From positions 62,001 through 126,000 of the forward strand of contig NZ_JAHXZL010000008.1 in assembly GCF_019429525.1 (NCBI RefSeq): a stretch of DNA of 64,000 bases, given 5' to 3'. The DNA comes from Sphingomonas folli (GTDB taxonomy: Bacteria; Pseudomonadota; Alphaproteobacteria; Sphingomonadales; Sphingomonadaceae). Position 1 is the first letter of the stretch. The number at the start of each line of letters is the position of its first letter. Position numbers and translations under genes: made by a program. Below the pieces are notes generated by a model. The model saw only the letters and a list, made by a program, of their open reading frames with translations. It was not told where the DNA came from and ran no database searches. Shown piece after piece: positions 1 through 8,107 of the stretch.

Positions 1-238
1 CGACCGCGACCGGGGCGGCGAAGGCGGCGCGCAGCGCGGGCGGATATTGGTCGGCGGCGTGGAGCGCGGCGCCGATCACCGGCTGCTGGTCGCGGCACAG
101 CGACGCGTTGGCGGTGGTCAGCCGCCACGCGATCGCGGCGAGCCGCTGGTCGACCTCGAGCAGGGTCGGCTCGGCCGCGGCGGGGGCGGCCGAGAGAGCG
201 GCGGGGAGCAGAGCTGCGAACAGGAACAGGAGACGCAT
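1..238 (-). CDS. N-terminal part of an exported protein of unknown function (runs off the window)
   Basis: An open frame on the minus strand starts with ATG at 238 and is still open at base 1, giving 79 residues. The first 22 residues (MRLLFLFAALLPAALSAAPA and following) form a clear Sec signal peptide, so the product is periplasmic or outer-membrane associated. The mature start contains LLEVDQRLAAIAWRL, then a single Cys (LCRD). The gene lies 10 bases downstream of the response-regulator stop on the same strand and may be the last gene of that operon. I do not recognise the family from this fragment; an exported peptidase is only a guess. Confidence 0.5.
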   Translation of the reverse strand, partial: MRLLFLFAALLPAALSAAPAAAEPTLLEVDQRLAAIAWRLTTANASLCRDQQPVIGAALHAADQYPPALRAAFAAPVAV

Positions 239-248
239 CGGGGCAGGA

Positions 249-1556
249 TCACTCGCGGTGGCGGAACGCCGCGGGCTCGATGCCGTGGCGCTGTAGTCTG
301 TCATAGAGGCTGCGGCGCGGCAGCTGAAGCTCGGCCGCCGCGGCGGCGACGTCGCCGCGCACGCGGTCGAGCGCGGCGCGGATCGTCGCCGCCTCGAACC
401 GGTCGACGCGCTCGGCGAGCGGCAGCTGGTCTGCCGCGCTCGGCGTCCCCTCGGCCACGCCGAGCACCACGCGCGTGGCATAGTTGCGCAGCTCGCGGAC
501 GTTGCCGGTCCAGTCGTCGGCGACGAGCCGCGCCTCCACCGCGGGATCGATGTTGGGCCGCTCGCGCCCGAACCGCTCCGCCGCCTCGCCGAGGAAATAG
601 GCGAACAGCAGCGGCACGTCGGCGCGGCGCTCGCGCAGCGGCGGGATGCGCAGCCGCACCGTCTCGAGCCGGTAGAGCAGGTCGGCGCGGAACCGCCCCT
701 CCGCCACCGCGGCGCCCAGGTCGGTCTTCGCCGCCGCGACCACGCGCAGGTTGACGACGCGCGGCGCGCCGCCGGGCTGGGGCAGCTCGCGCTCCTCCAC
801 CACGCGCAGCAACTTGCCCTGGAGCGCGGGCGACATGCTGTCGATCTCGTCGAGGAAGAGCGTGCCGCGGTCGGCGTCGGCGACGCGGCCGGGCTGGGCG
901 CGGCTGCCGAACAGCGCCTCGTCCGCCACCGCGTCGGGCAGCGCGGCGCAGTCGACTGCGACGAACTGGCGCGCGCGGCGGTGGCTCCAGCGGTGGAGCA
1001 GCAGCGCGACCAGCTCCTTGCCCGTCCCGGTCTCGCCCTCGACCAGCACGTCGACGTCGACGTCGGCGAGCTGGCGGATCGTCTCGCGCAGCCGCACCAT
1101 CGCGGGGGTGTCGCCGATCAGCGGGTAGTGCGTCTCCGCCTCCGCCGCGGCGACGCGCAGCCGGCGGTTCTCCAGCACGAGGCGGCGCATCTCGAGCGCG
1201 CGGCGCGCGCTGGCGATCAGGTGATCGGCGGCGAAGGGCTTGGCGATGAAGTCGAACGCGCCCTGCTTCAGCGCCGCCACCGCCATCGCGATGTCGCCGT
1301 GGCCGGTCATCAGGATCACCGGCAGCTCCGGGTCGCGCGCCCCCACCGCCTCGAACAGGGCGTGCCCATCCATCCTCGGCATGCGGATGTCGCTGACGAC
1401 GATGCCGCGGAAATCGGCGTCGAGCTGCGCCAGCGCGGCGCGCGCGTCGCCGTGCGGCTCCACCTCGATGCCCGCGATGGTGAAGGAATCGGCGAGCGCG
1501 GTGCGGAGGCCCTCGTCGTCGTCGATCAGCACGACGCGGAGCGGTGACTCGCTCAC
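249..1556 (-). CDS. DctD/NtrC-type response regulator lacking the GAFTGA loop
   Basis: The 435-residue protein has the three domains of NtrC-class regulators: a receiver domain (acidic D12-D14, phosphoacceptor D56 in VSDIRMP, T84, K106), an AAA+ domain (Walker A GETGTGKE at 174-181, Walker B GTLFLDEID at 231-239) and a Fis-type HTH near 388-427. The sigma-54-contacting GAFTGA loop is missing: LFG at 215-217 is followed by only 13 residues before Walker B, where the family usually has over 20. Known NtrC-family members without this loop act without sigma-54, so this one probably works with sigma-70 or as a repressor. It overlaps the kinase gene by 4 bases (ATGA). The porin and MFS permease nearby are its likely targets; a C4-dicarboxylate or 2-oxoacid stimulus is inferred from kinase family and context. 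Confidence 0.85.
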   Translation of the reverse strand: MSESPLRVVLIDDDEGLRTALADSFTIAGIEVEPHGDARAALAQLDADFRGIVVSDIRMPRMDGHALFEAVGARDPELPVILMTGHGDIAMAVAALKQGAFDFIAKPFAADHLIASARRALEMRRLVLENRRLRVAAAEAETHYPLIGDTPAMVRLRETIRQLADVDVDVLVEGETGTGKELVALLLHRWSHRRARQFVAVDCAALPDAVADEALFGSRAQPGRVADADRGTLFLDEIDSMSPALQGKLLRVVEERELPQPGGAPRVVNLRVVAAAKTDLGAAVAEGRFRADLLYRLETVRLRIPPLRERRADVPLLFAYFLGEAAERFGRERPNIDPAVEARLVADDWTGNVRELRNYATRVVLGVAEGTPSAADQLPLAERVDRFEAATIRAALDRVRGDVAAAAAELQLPRRSLYDRLQRHGIEPAAFRHRE

Positions 1557-3322
1557 GCGCGCCGCACCGAGGCGCGGAACGCCGCGCCGCCGAGCGGGGA
1601 GGGGACGATCCGCAGCGAGCCGTCGAACTGCGCGATGATGTCGCGCGCGATGCCGAGCCCGAGCCCGAGCCCGTCGGGCCGCCCCGTGACGAAGGGGCTG
1701 AACACCTCGTCGCCCAGCGCCGGGTCGATCCCCGGGCCATTGTCCGCCACGGTCAGCTCCACCTCGTCCTCCCTCGTCGCCACGGTGAGCGTCACGCGCG
1801 GGTCGTCGCGCCCCGCGAGCGCGTCGACCGCGTTGTTGATCAGGTTGACCAGCACCTGCTCCAGCCGCACACGGCCGGCGAAGACGCTCGGCTGCCCCGG
1901 CGGCGGCCAGTCGAGCGCGACGCGCGCGGCGCGCAGCCGGTCGCCGACGAGCAGCCGCGTGCCGTCGATCACGTCGTCGAGCGCGATCGGGCCCGCGGTG
2001 CCGCTGCCGCGTCGCGCGAAGCGCCGCATCTCCTGCGTGATCGTGCCGATCCGCTCGGTCAGCGCCACCGCGCTGTCGAGGCTGGCGGCGACGCGCTCGG
2101 TGCGCTGCTGCGCGAGATGGTGGCGCGCGTTCTCGGCGAGCGTCCGGATCGTCGCCACCGGCTGGTTGATCTCATGCGCCAGCCCCGCGGTGATCGAGCC
2201 GAGCGAGGCGAGCCGGTTGGCCTGCGCCAGCTCCTCGCGCGCGGCGCGGAAGCGACGGTCGGCGTCCTCGCGCCGCGCCATCGCCGCGCTGAGCTCGGCG
2301 GTGCGCGCCGCGACGGCCTGCTCGAGCTGCGCGCGGTCGGCCGCGGCACGCGCGATCCGGCTGGTGCGCCACAGCAGCAGCGCCGCCACCAGCGCCAGCA
2401 GCAGCACCGCGGTGGCGGTGGCGAGCCGCGCGAGGTTGGCGGCGTCGCGCAGCGCCCGCTCGACCGGCACGAGGTGGAGCAGCCGCCAGCCCGGATGCGC
2501 CGCCGGCACCGCCGTGAGGCGCAGCGGCGCGCCGTCGGGCGCGGTCGCGTCGGCGCCGGCGAGGCGGTAGCCGGTCGGCGCGAGCGGCCGGTCGAGGAAC
2601 TGGCCGGTGCGCCGGATCTCCGCCAGCGTCGCGGGCGGCAGCGGGGCGAGCAGGCGCAGCGCGGCGCGCGGGTCGGTCGCGGCCAGCACGATGCCGCGCT
2701 CGTCGGCGAGGAGCGTCTGGCCCGGGTCGTTGGCCCAGGCGCGCGTGATCGCGCCGAACTCGACCTTCACCACCACCACGCCGAGCGCGCCCGCGGCGCC
2801 GTCGATCCGCCGCGCCATGAAGAGGCCGGGCCGCCCGCTGACGTTGCCGAGCGCGAAATGCTCCGCCGCGCCGTCGCGCAGCGCCTGCTGGAAATAGGGG
2901 CGAAAGCGGTAATCGTGGCCGACGAAGCTCTCCGCGCCGGCGGCATTGGAGGCGGAGACGGTGACCCCGCGCGAGTCGATCGCGTAGATCACCGGCGCGC
3001 CGGTGCGTCGCGCCAGCGAGGCGAGCTTGTCGTCGAGCCGCGTCGCCGCGCGCGAGGTACCGCCCTGCACCAGCGCGTCGCGCAGGTCGCCATATTCGCT
3101 CAGCACGATCGGCAGCAGGCGGAACTTGGCCAGCTCGCTGTCGATCAGCCGCGCCTGCTGGCGCGCGGTGCGCAGCGCCTCGGCCTCGACGCGATCCAGC
3201 GCGCGCTGCCGCGCCACGTGCGCGGCGGCGACGTAGAACAGCGCGCCGAGCAGCGCGACCGCGAGTACGGCGAGCAGCGGACCGGGGCGACGCGGCGGAG
3301 ACACGCGTGCGGGATACCGCAT
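1553..3322 (-). CDS. DctB-like membrane sensor histidine kinase
   Basis: The gene encodes 589 residues from the ATG at 3322; a longer frame back to 3454 exists, but the chosen start places the first membrane helix at about residues 17-36, normal for the family. A periplasmic dCache-like sensor region (about 37-298) is followed by a second membrane helix (about 299-318), a coiled-coil linker, HisKA with the phosphoacceptor in AHEINQP (His383) and an HATPase domain with N-box NLINNAVDAL, G1 DNGPGID and G2 GLGLGLG. This is the architecture of DctB-type C4-dicarboxylate sensors. It is cotranscribed with the overlapping response regulator and is divergent from the porin gene. The ligand is inferred. 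Confidence 0.85.
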   Translation of the reverse strand: MRYPARVSPPRRPGPLLAVLAVALLGALFYVAAAHVARQRALDRVEAEALRTARQQARLIDSELAKFRLLPIVLSEYGDLRDALVQGGTSRAATRLDDKLASLARRTGAPVIYAIDSRGVTVSASNAAGAESFVGHDYRFRPYFQQALRDGAAEHFALGNVSGRPGLFMARRIDGAAGALGVVVVKVEFGAITRAWANDPGQTLLADERGIVLAATDPRAALRLLAPLPPATLAEIRRTGQFLDRPLAPTGYRLAGADATAPDGAPLRLTAVPAAHPGWRLLHLVPVERALRDAANLARLATATAVLLLALVAALLLWRTSRIARAAADRAQLEQAVAARTAELSAAMARREDADRRFRAAREELAQANRLASLGSITAGLAHEINQPVATIRTLAENARHHLAQQRTERVAASLDSAVALTERIGTITQEMRRFARRGSGTAGPIALDDVIDGTRLLVGDRLRAARVALDWPPPGQPSVFAGRVRLEQVLVNLINNAVDALAGRDDPRVTLTVATREDEVELTVADNGPGIDPALGDEVFSPFVTGRPDGLGLGLGIARDIIAQFDGSLRIVPSPLGGAAFRASVRRA

Positions 3323-3486
3323 CCCGGCCAACGAGACCATGCGAAAACCCGCGCCTGGCCATGCCGGGAGCCGCGGAAATCCTAGGATGAGCGTGTTTTC
3401 GCCGGTCCGACCGCGGCGGCGTACGATGGCGGTGAGAGCGACGGCCGCCGTCACGCCGGGTCGAGCCGCCTGCCCATGGAGAGGTC
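3323..3486. promoter_or_regulatory. Divergent promoter region between kinase and porin genes
   Basis: This 164-base spacer must hold the promoters of the sensor-kinase operon (minus) and the porin (plus). I looked for a sigma-54 -24/-12 element (TGGC-N8-TTGC) and saw no convincing match, in line with the missing GAFTGA loop of the regulator. The porin has a good Shine-Dalgarno, GGAGAGG, just before its ATG at 3487. Confidence 0.4.
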
Positions 3487-4977
3487 ATGGTACGAGTTTC
3501 ACCGATGTCGGGCGCGCTGCTCGCCCCCGCCCTGCTGGCCGCCCACATGCTGGCGACGCCGGCGGGCGCACAGGCCGGCGGCGGCAAGGCCGCGCCGGCG
3601 ACGCCGATCGCCTCCGAATATCCCGCCGCCGGGACCGGGGAGGGCACCGCGCAGGGCAAGTACAACGTCTCGCGCTGGGCCGAGGACTGGCGCGCGATGG
3701 CCGACGCGGAGAAGCGCGACGACCCGCTCGACCGGCTCAAATATCTGCCGCTGACCCAGGACGGCTCGGTCTATCTCTCGCTCTCGGGCGAGCTCCGCTT
3801 CCGCGTCCAGGCGACCACCAACCCCGACCTGCGCGACCGCGCGGCGCAGCGGCAGGAGCGGCTGCGCGTCTACGCCGGCGCCGACCTGCACCTCGGCGAC
3901 CATGTCCGCCTGTTCGGCGAGCTCGCCAAGGCACGCGTCGACGGCGTCAACATCGGCACTCCCGCGGGCAACCTGCGCAACGCGCTGACGCTGTCGCAGG
4001 GCTTCGGCGAGGTCTACGGCACGGTCGCTGGCGCCAGCGTGGGCGTGCGCGCGGGGCGGCAGGAGTTCTCGGACGGCCCCAACCTGCTCACCTCGGTGCG
4101 CGACGATCCCACGCTCCACTTCGTGCTCGACGGCGTCCGCGCCTACGCGCGCGGCAAGCGCGTGCGCGCCGACCTGTTCGACCTGCGCTACGTGGCCTAC
4201 GGCCAGCAGGGGCTGAGCGACGACCGCACCGACGGCGCGCGGCGCTTCAGCGGCGTCACCTTCGGCTATGCGGTGCCGGGCGACTTCCTGGGCGGGTCGA
4301 AGCTGTTCTTCGACCCCTTCGTGTGGCGGCTGCGCAACCGCGCGGCGAGCTGGAACGGCACGGTCGCGCGCGAGGAGCGCATGTTCTACGGCCTCCACCT
4401 CTACGGCGACGCCGGGCCGGTGACGCTCGACTGGACGGTGAACCACCAGGGCGGCACGTTCGACGACCGGCCGATCAGCGCGTGGCAGGCGTTCGTGGCG
4501 CAGACCTACCGCCTCGGCGCGGCGGCGAGCGCGCCCCGCGTCGGCGTCCACGTCGACTATGCCAGCGGCGGCGGCACCTATGACGGGGGCACGCTGCGCA
4601 CCGCGAGCGGGCTGTACGGCAACAACATCTATTACAGCTACCAGCTCTTCCTGACGCCGACCAACCTGTTCTCGGTGTCGCCCAACGTCTCGTTCGCCCC
4701 GGTGAAGAGGCTGCGCGTCACGGGCGAGTATACGATGGCGTGGCGCGCGAATGAGAAGGATGCGGTGTACCGTGCCTCGGGCGCCGCCTTCGCGGGCACG
4801 CAGGAGGTCGCGGGCCGGCGCATCGCCGACCTGATCCGCTTCCAGGCGATCTGGGCGGTGACGCCGCGGGTGAGCGTGACCGGGCGCTACGAGCACCTGA
4901 TCGCCAAGGACGCGCTGACGCGCGCGGGGTATCAGAACTCAGACTTCCTGGCGGCGTGGCTGAGCCTGCGGTTCTGA
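3487..4977 (+). CDS. Outer-membrane porin of the alginate-export family
   Basis: The 496-residue product has a signal peptide of about 29 residues ending near PAGAQA and then a beta-strand-rich barrel with alternating aromatic/polar segments, ending in LSLRF with a terminal Phe, the C-terminal signature of outer-membrane beta-barrels. Length and composition fit the alginate_exp porin family, which in sphingomonads is often a general porin for small acids or sugars rather than an alginate exporter. The start is supported by GGAGAGG five bases upstream of ATG. It is divergent from the DctB-like kinase and followed by an MFS acid permease, so uptake of an organic acid across the outer membrane is the likely role. 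Substrate unknown. Confidence 0.75.
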   Translation: MVRVSPMSGALLAPALLAAHMLATPAGAQAGGGKAAPATPIASEYPAAGTGEGTAQGKYNVSRWAEDWRAMADAEKRDDPLDRLKYLPLTQDGSVYLSLSGELRFRVQATTNPDLRDRAAQRQERLRVYAGADLHLGDHVRLFGELAKARVDGVNIGTPAGNLRNALTLSQGFGEVYGTVAGASVGVRAGRQEFSDGPNLLTSVRDDPTLHFVLDGVRAYARGKRVRADLFDLRYVAYGQQGLSDDRTDGARRFSGVTFGYAVPGDFLGGSKLFFDPFVWRLRNRAASWNGTVAREERMFYGLHLYGDAGPVTLDWTVNHQGGTFDDRPISAWQAFVAQTYRLGAAASAPRVGVHVDYASGGGTYDGGTLRTASGLYGNNIYYSYQLFLTPTNLFSVSPNVSFAPVKRLRVTGEYTMAWRANEKDAVYRASGAAFAGTQEVAGRRIADLIRFQAIWAVTPRVSVTGRYEHLIAKDALTRAGYQNSDFLAAWLSLRF

Positions 4978-4990
4978 TGGGAAAGTCTCA

Positions 4991-5130
4991 GATCCTCCCC
5001 GGCACGGGGAGGGGGACCGCTCGCGAAGCGAGTGGTGGAGGGGGCTCTCCGCGCACGGGCCGGTGCGCCTGCGGAAAGCCCCCTCCACCAGCCTTCGGCT
5101 GGTCCCCCTCCCCGCGATGCGGGGAGGATC
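4991..5130. repeat. Large composite palindromic element, copy 1
   Basis: The two ends are perfect inverted 10-mers (gatcctcccc at 4991-5000 and ggggaggatc at 5121-5130). Smaller hairpins sit inside: cctccccggcacggggagg at the left end, ctcgcgaagcgag, ccagccttcggctgg and a mirrored right-end hairpin. The outer arms pair almost throughout (ggtggaggggg with ccccctccacc), so the whole unit could fold as one long stem. It starts 14 bases after the porin stop and ends 53 bases before the MFS start. A closely related copy follows the MFS gene. It probably acts as a terminator or mRNA-processing barrier; such units resemble REP/MITE-type elements. Confidence 0.75.
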
Positions 5131-5183
5131 GATGGTGCCCGCACCTGTAGCACGATAAACCACCTATGATGAGGAGAGACGCC

Positions 5184-6479
5184 ATGGCCGTCGCGCCGTC
5201 CGCCACCCCCGTCGCCGGTCGGCTCAAGTCGATCATCGGCGGCTCCACCGGCAACCTGGTCGAGTGGTTCGACTGGTACGTCTACTCGGCCTTCACGCTC
5301 TATTTCGTCGGCCACTTCTTCCCCAAGGACGACCCAACGGCGCAATTGCTCAGCGCCGCGGCGGTGTTCGCGGTCGGCTTCGTCATGCGGCCGATCGGCG
5401 CCTGGATCATGGGGGTCTACGCCGACCGGCGCGGGCGCAAGGCGGGGCTGACGCTATCGGTGACCTTGATGTGCACCGGCTCGCTGATCATCGCCTGCGC
5501 GCCCGGGATCGAGACGATCGGCTACGGCGCGCCCGCGCTGCTGGTGCTCGCGCGGCTGATGCAGGGCCTGTCGGTCGGCGGCGAATATGGCGCGAGCGCG
5601 ACCTATCTGTCCGAGATGGCGGGCCGAGAGCGGCGCGGCTTCTTCTCGTCCTTCCAGTACGTCACGCTGATCTCGGGGCAGCTGCTCGCGATCCTGCTGC
5701 TGGTGGTGCTGCAGTCGGTGATGAGCGAGCAGGCGCTGACCAGCTGGGGCTGGCGCATCCCCTTCGCGATCGGCGCGGTGCTGGCGCTGGTGGTGTTCTG
5801 GCTGCGCCGCGGCCTCGCCGAGACGCAGAGCTTCGAGCGCGCCAAGGCGAGCGACGGGCCCAAGTCGGGCTTCGGTACCCTGCTCAGGCGCCACCCGCGC
5901 GAGACCGCGCTGGTGATGCTGCTCACCGCGGGGGGCACGCTCGCTTTCTACGCTTACTCGATCTACATGCAGAAGTTCCTGGTGAACACGTCGGGCTTCT
6001 CGAAGGAGACCGCGACCCAGATCAACGCGGTGACCTTGTTCGCCTTCATGCTGCTCCAGCCGGTCGCGGGCGGGCTGTCCGACCGGATCGGGCGCAAGCC
6101 GCTGATGGTGGCGTTCGGCGTCGCGGGGGTGCTGTTCACCTACCCGATCTTCTCCGCGCTGGAGCACACGCGCGACGCCACGGTGGCGGGGCTGCTGGTG
6201 ATGGCGGCGCTGGTGATCGTGACGGGCTACACCTCGATCAACGCGGTGGTGAAGGCGGAGCTGTTTCCCGCGCACATCCGCGCGCTGGGCGTGGCGCTGC
6301 CGTACGCGCTGGCGAACACGATCTTCGGCGGGACGGCGGAATATGTCGCGCTGAGCTTCAAGCAGCACGGCTGGGAGCAGGGCTTCTACTGGTACGTCAC
6401 GGTGATGATCGGCGTGTCGCTGCTGGTGTACCTGCGCATGCGCGACACGGGCAAGACCAGCCTGATCGCGGAGGACTGA
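5184..6479 (+). CDS. MFS permease of the metabolite:H+ symporter (KgtP/ProP-like) family
   Basis: The protein is 431 residues from ATG 5184, chosen over in-frame ATGs at 5166 and 5169 because GAGGAGAG lies six bases upstream. It has about twelve membrane segments and the family marks GNLVEWFDWYVYS near the N-terminus, the loop motif DRRGRK and the mirrored motif DRIGRKP in the second half, and a VGGEYGAS segment. These are typical of MHS transporters for 2-oxoglutarate, dicarboxylates, proline/betaine or shikimate. With the upstream porin and DctB/DctD-like system, import of an organic acid by proton symport is the best inference. It is flanked on both sides by palindromic elements, so it is probably its own transcription unit. 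Confidence 0.85.
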   Translation: MAVAPSATPVAGRLKSIIGGSTGNLVEWFDWYVYSAFTLYFVGHFFPKDDPTAQLLSAAAVFAVGFVMRPIGAWIMGVYADRRGRKAGLTLSVTLMCTGSLIIACAPGIETIGYGAPALLVLARLMQGLSVGGEYGASATYLSEMAGRERRGFFSSFQYVTLISGQLLAILLLVVLQSVMSEQALTSWGWRIPFAIGAVLALVVFWLRRGLAETQSFERAKASDGPKSGFGTLLRRHPRETALVMLLTAGGTLAFYAYSIYMQKFLVNTSGFSKETATQINAVTLFAFMLLQPVAGGLSDRIGRKPLMVAFGVAGVLFTYPIFSALEHTRDATVAGLLVMAALVIVTGYTSINAVVKAELFPAHIRALGVALPYALANTIFGGTAEYVALSFKQHGWEQGFYWYVTVMIGVSLLVYLRMRDTGKTSLIAED

Positions 6480-6490
6480 GGGGGGATCAA

Positions 6491-6636
6491 TCCTCCCCGG
6501 CACGGGGAGGGGGACCGCGACGCGCAGCGGCGTGGTGGAGGGGGATGGACCCAGGCGAATCGGCGCTTTCCGCGGAGAGCCCCCTCCACCGCCGCGCTGA
6601 CGCGCGGCGGTCCCCCTCCCCGCCTTGCGGGGAGGA
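6491..6636. repeat. Large composite palindromic element, copy 2
   Basis: This is a second copy of the 4991-5130 element, with ends tcctcccc (6491) and ggggagga (ending 6636), the same left hairpin cctccccggcacggggagg, and matching ggtggagggg/ccccctccacc arms around a different core. It lies between the convergent MFS and quinone-oxidoreductase genes, where a bidirectional terminator would be expected. Confidence 0.7.
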
Positions 6637-6649
6637 CTTGAGGGGCAAC

Positions 6650-7651
6650 TCACCCCATCGTCAGCACGATCTTGCCCACGTGATCCCCGCCCTCCATGCG
6701 GCGGTGCGCCTCGGCCGCCTGCGCCAGCGGGAAGCTGCGGTCCATCACCGGCCGCAGCTTGCCCGCCGCGGCGAACGGCCACACCGTGCGCGCGATCTCG
6801 TCGGTGACCAGCGCCTTGAAGCCGCCGTCGCGCGCGCGCAGCGTCGAGCCGGTCAGCGTCAGCCGCCGGCTCATGATCTGGAACAGCGGCACCGTCGCGC
6901 TGGCGCCGCGCTGCACCGCGATCGAGACGTGGCGGCCGTCCTCGGCGAGGCACTGGAGGTTGCGCGGCACATAGTCGCCGCCGACCATGTCGAGCACCGC
7001 CGCGCAGCCGCGTCCCTCGGTGATCTCCCGCACCCGCTCGACGAAATCCTCGGTGCGGTAGTTGATCGCATGGTCGGCGCCGAGCCGCCGCGCCGCGGCG
7101 GCCTTCTCCTCCGATCCGACCGTGACGATGATCTCCAGCCCGAACAAGTTGGCGAGCGTGATCGCCATCGTGCCGATGCCGCTGGTGCCGCCATGGACCA
7201 ATACGGTGTCGCCCTCCATCGCGAAGGCGCGCTCGAACAGGTTGGTCCATACCGTGTAGAGCGTCTCGGGCAGCGCCGCCGCCTCGACCGGCGACAGGGC
7301 CTCGGGGACGGGGAGCACCTGGCCGGCGGGCACCAGCGCGTATTCGGCATAGGCGCCGCCCGCCACGAGCGCGCACACCGACTGGCCGAGCAGCCCCGGC
7401 TCGGCGCCGTCGCCCAGCGCCACCACTTCGCCCGCCAATTCGAGGCCGAGCACGCTCGACGCGCCGGGCGGCGGGGGATATTTTCCCTGGCGCTGCATCA
7501 CGTCGGGTCGGTTGACCCCCGCGGCGGCGACCTTGACCAGCAGCTCGCCCGCGCCCGGCCGCGGCACCGCGCGCTCGACCGGCACCAGCACCTCCGGGCC
7601 GCCGGACTCCGCGGGATCGATCGCCAGCATCACCTCGGGCAGGTCGGTCAT
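6650..7651 (-). CDS. NAD(P)H:quinone oxidoreductase, zinc-free MDR family
   Basis: The 333-residue enzyme starts at ATG 7651 with AGAAAGG upstream; a longer frame from a GTG at 7684 has no good ribosome site. It shows the medium-chain reductase fold: an N-terminal GroES-like domain with AGVNRPDVMQRQGKYPPP, the typical quinone oxidoreductase/PIG3 motif, and a Rossmann domain with VHGGTSGIGTMAI for NADPH. The cysteine cluster that binds structural zinc in alcohol dehydrogenases is absent. Enzymes of this type reduce quinones or reactive enones in the cytosol. It is monocistronic, convergent with the MFS permease across a palindrome. Confidence 0.85.
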   Translation of the reverse strand: MTDLPEVMLAIDPAESGGPEVLVPVERAVPRPGAGELLVKVAAAGVNRPDVMQRQGKYPPPPGASSVLGLELAGEVVALGDGAEPGLLGQSVCALVAGGAYAEYALVPAGQVLPVPEALSPVEAAALPETLYTVWTNLFERAFAMEGDTVLVHGGTSGIGTMAITLANLFGLEIIVTVGSEEKAAAARRLGADHAINYRTEDFVERVREITEGRGCAAVLDMVGGDYVPRNLQCLAEDGRHVSIAVQRGASATVPLFQIMSRRLTLTGSTLRARDGGFKALVTDEIARTVWPFAAAGKLRPVMDRSFPLAQAAEAHRRMEGGDHVGKIVLTMG

Positions 7652-7779
7652 CGCTCGGGCAACCCTTTCTTCTGGCAATCGCACCGCCTTATGGCCGGCG
7701 CGGCGGGAGCGTCAACGCGCGCGGCGCGATCTGGGTCACCCGGCTTGACTCCGCGCGCGGTGGGGAGGACGATCGCGCC

Positions 7780-7977
7780 ATGGACCCAGACGACCTCCTC
7801 GGCCCGGAGCGCGACGACCCGCTCGCCGCGCTGCTGCGCGAGGATCTCGACCGGCTCTCCGTCACCGAGCTGGAAGCGCGCGCCGCCGCGCTGGAGGGCG
7901 AGATCGCGCGGATCCGGCGCAAAATAGACGGGGCCGTTAACCATCTCGCAAGCGCCGACGCGCTATTCAAGCGATGA
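7780..7977 (+). CDS. DUF1192 family small protein
   Basis: The product is 65 residues and begins MDPDDLLGPERDDPLAALL, the characteristic acidic N-terminus of DUF1192, followed by a heptad-like helix (LDRLSVTELEARAAALEGEIARI) likely to form a coiled coil. No function is established for the family. It lies 130 bases upstream of clpA on the same strand, so partial co-transcription is possible, but hairpins lie between them. Confidence 0.75.
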   Translation: MDPDDLLGPERDDPLAALLREDLDRLSVTELEARAAALEGEIARIRRKIDGAVNHLASADALFKR

Positions 7978-8049
7978 ACGCTGGCGCACTGGGCTGGCGA
8001 ACGATCGCTCCCGGTGCGGACGGCCAGCGCTTGATGCGGGGCCACTCAA

Positions 8050-8092
8050 TCACGACATTCGTGACGATGGGCCGCGTGTCCTCACGCGGCCC
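8050..8092 (+). promoter_or_regulatory. Two hairpins in the clpA leader, just upstream of its ribosome site
   Basis: TCACGA-CAT-TCGTGA at 8050-8064 is a small palindrome. GGGCCGCGTG (8069-8078) pairs perfectly with CACGCGGCCC (8083-8092) across a 4-base TCCT loop. The stem ends four bases before the Shine-Dalgarno AGGAG (8096-8100) of clpA. There is no U-tract, so either a barrier to readthrough from the DUF1192 gene or translational control of clpA is possible. Confidence 0.5.
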
Positions 8093-8107
8093 GCTAGGAG
8101 TAATCTG

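Noticed and set aside
301..1740. Long minus-strand frame of 479 codons overlapping the response regulator
   Set aside because: It is almost only Arg, Ala, Pro and Gly, as expected for a shifted frame of high-GC coding DNA, and it conflicts with the clear receiver-AAA+ protein.
1544..3385. 613-codon plus-strand frame opposite the histidine kinase
   Set aside because: It is the antisense shadow of the kinase gene, with no domain pattern or ribosome site.
3323..3486. Possible sigma-54 promoter before the porin
   Set aside because: TGGCCATGCCGGGAGC has the GG but no GC element at the right spacing, and the regulator lacks the GAFTGA loop.
5264..7927. 887-codon plus-strand frame across the MFS gene, palindrome and oxidoreductase
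   Set aside because: It crosses two real genes on opposite strands and the palindromic spacer; composition is that of a shadow.
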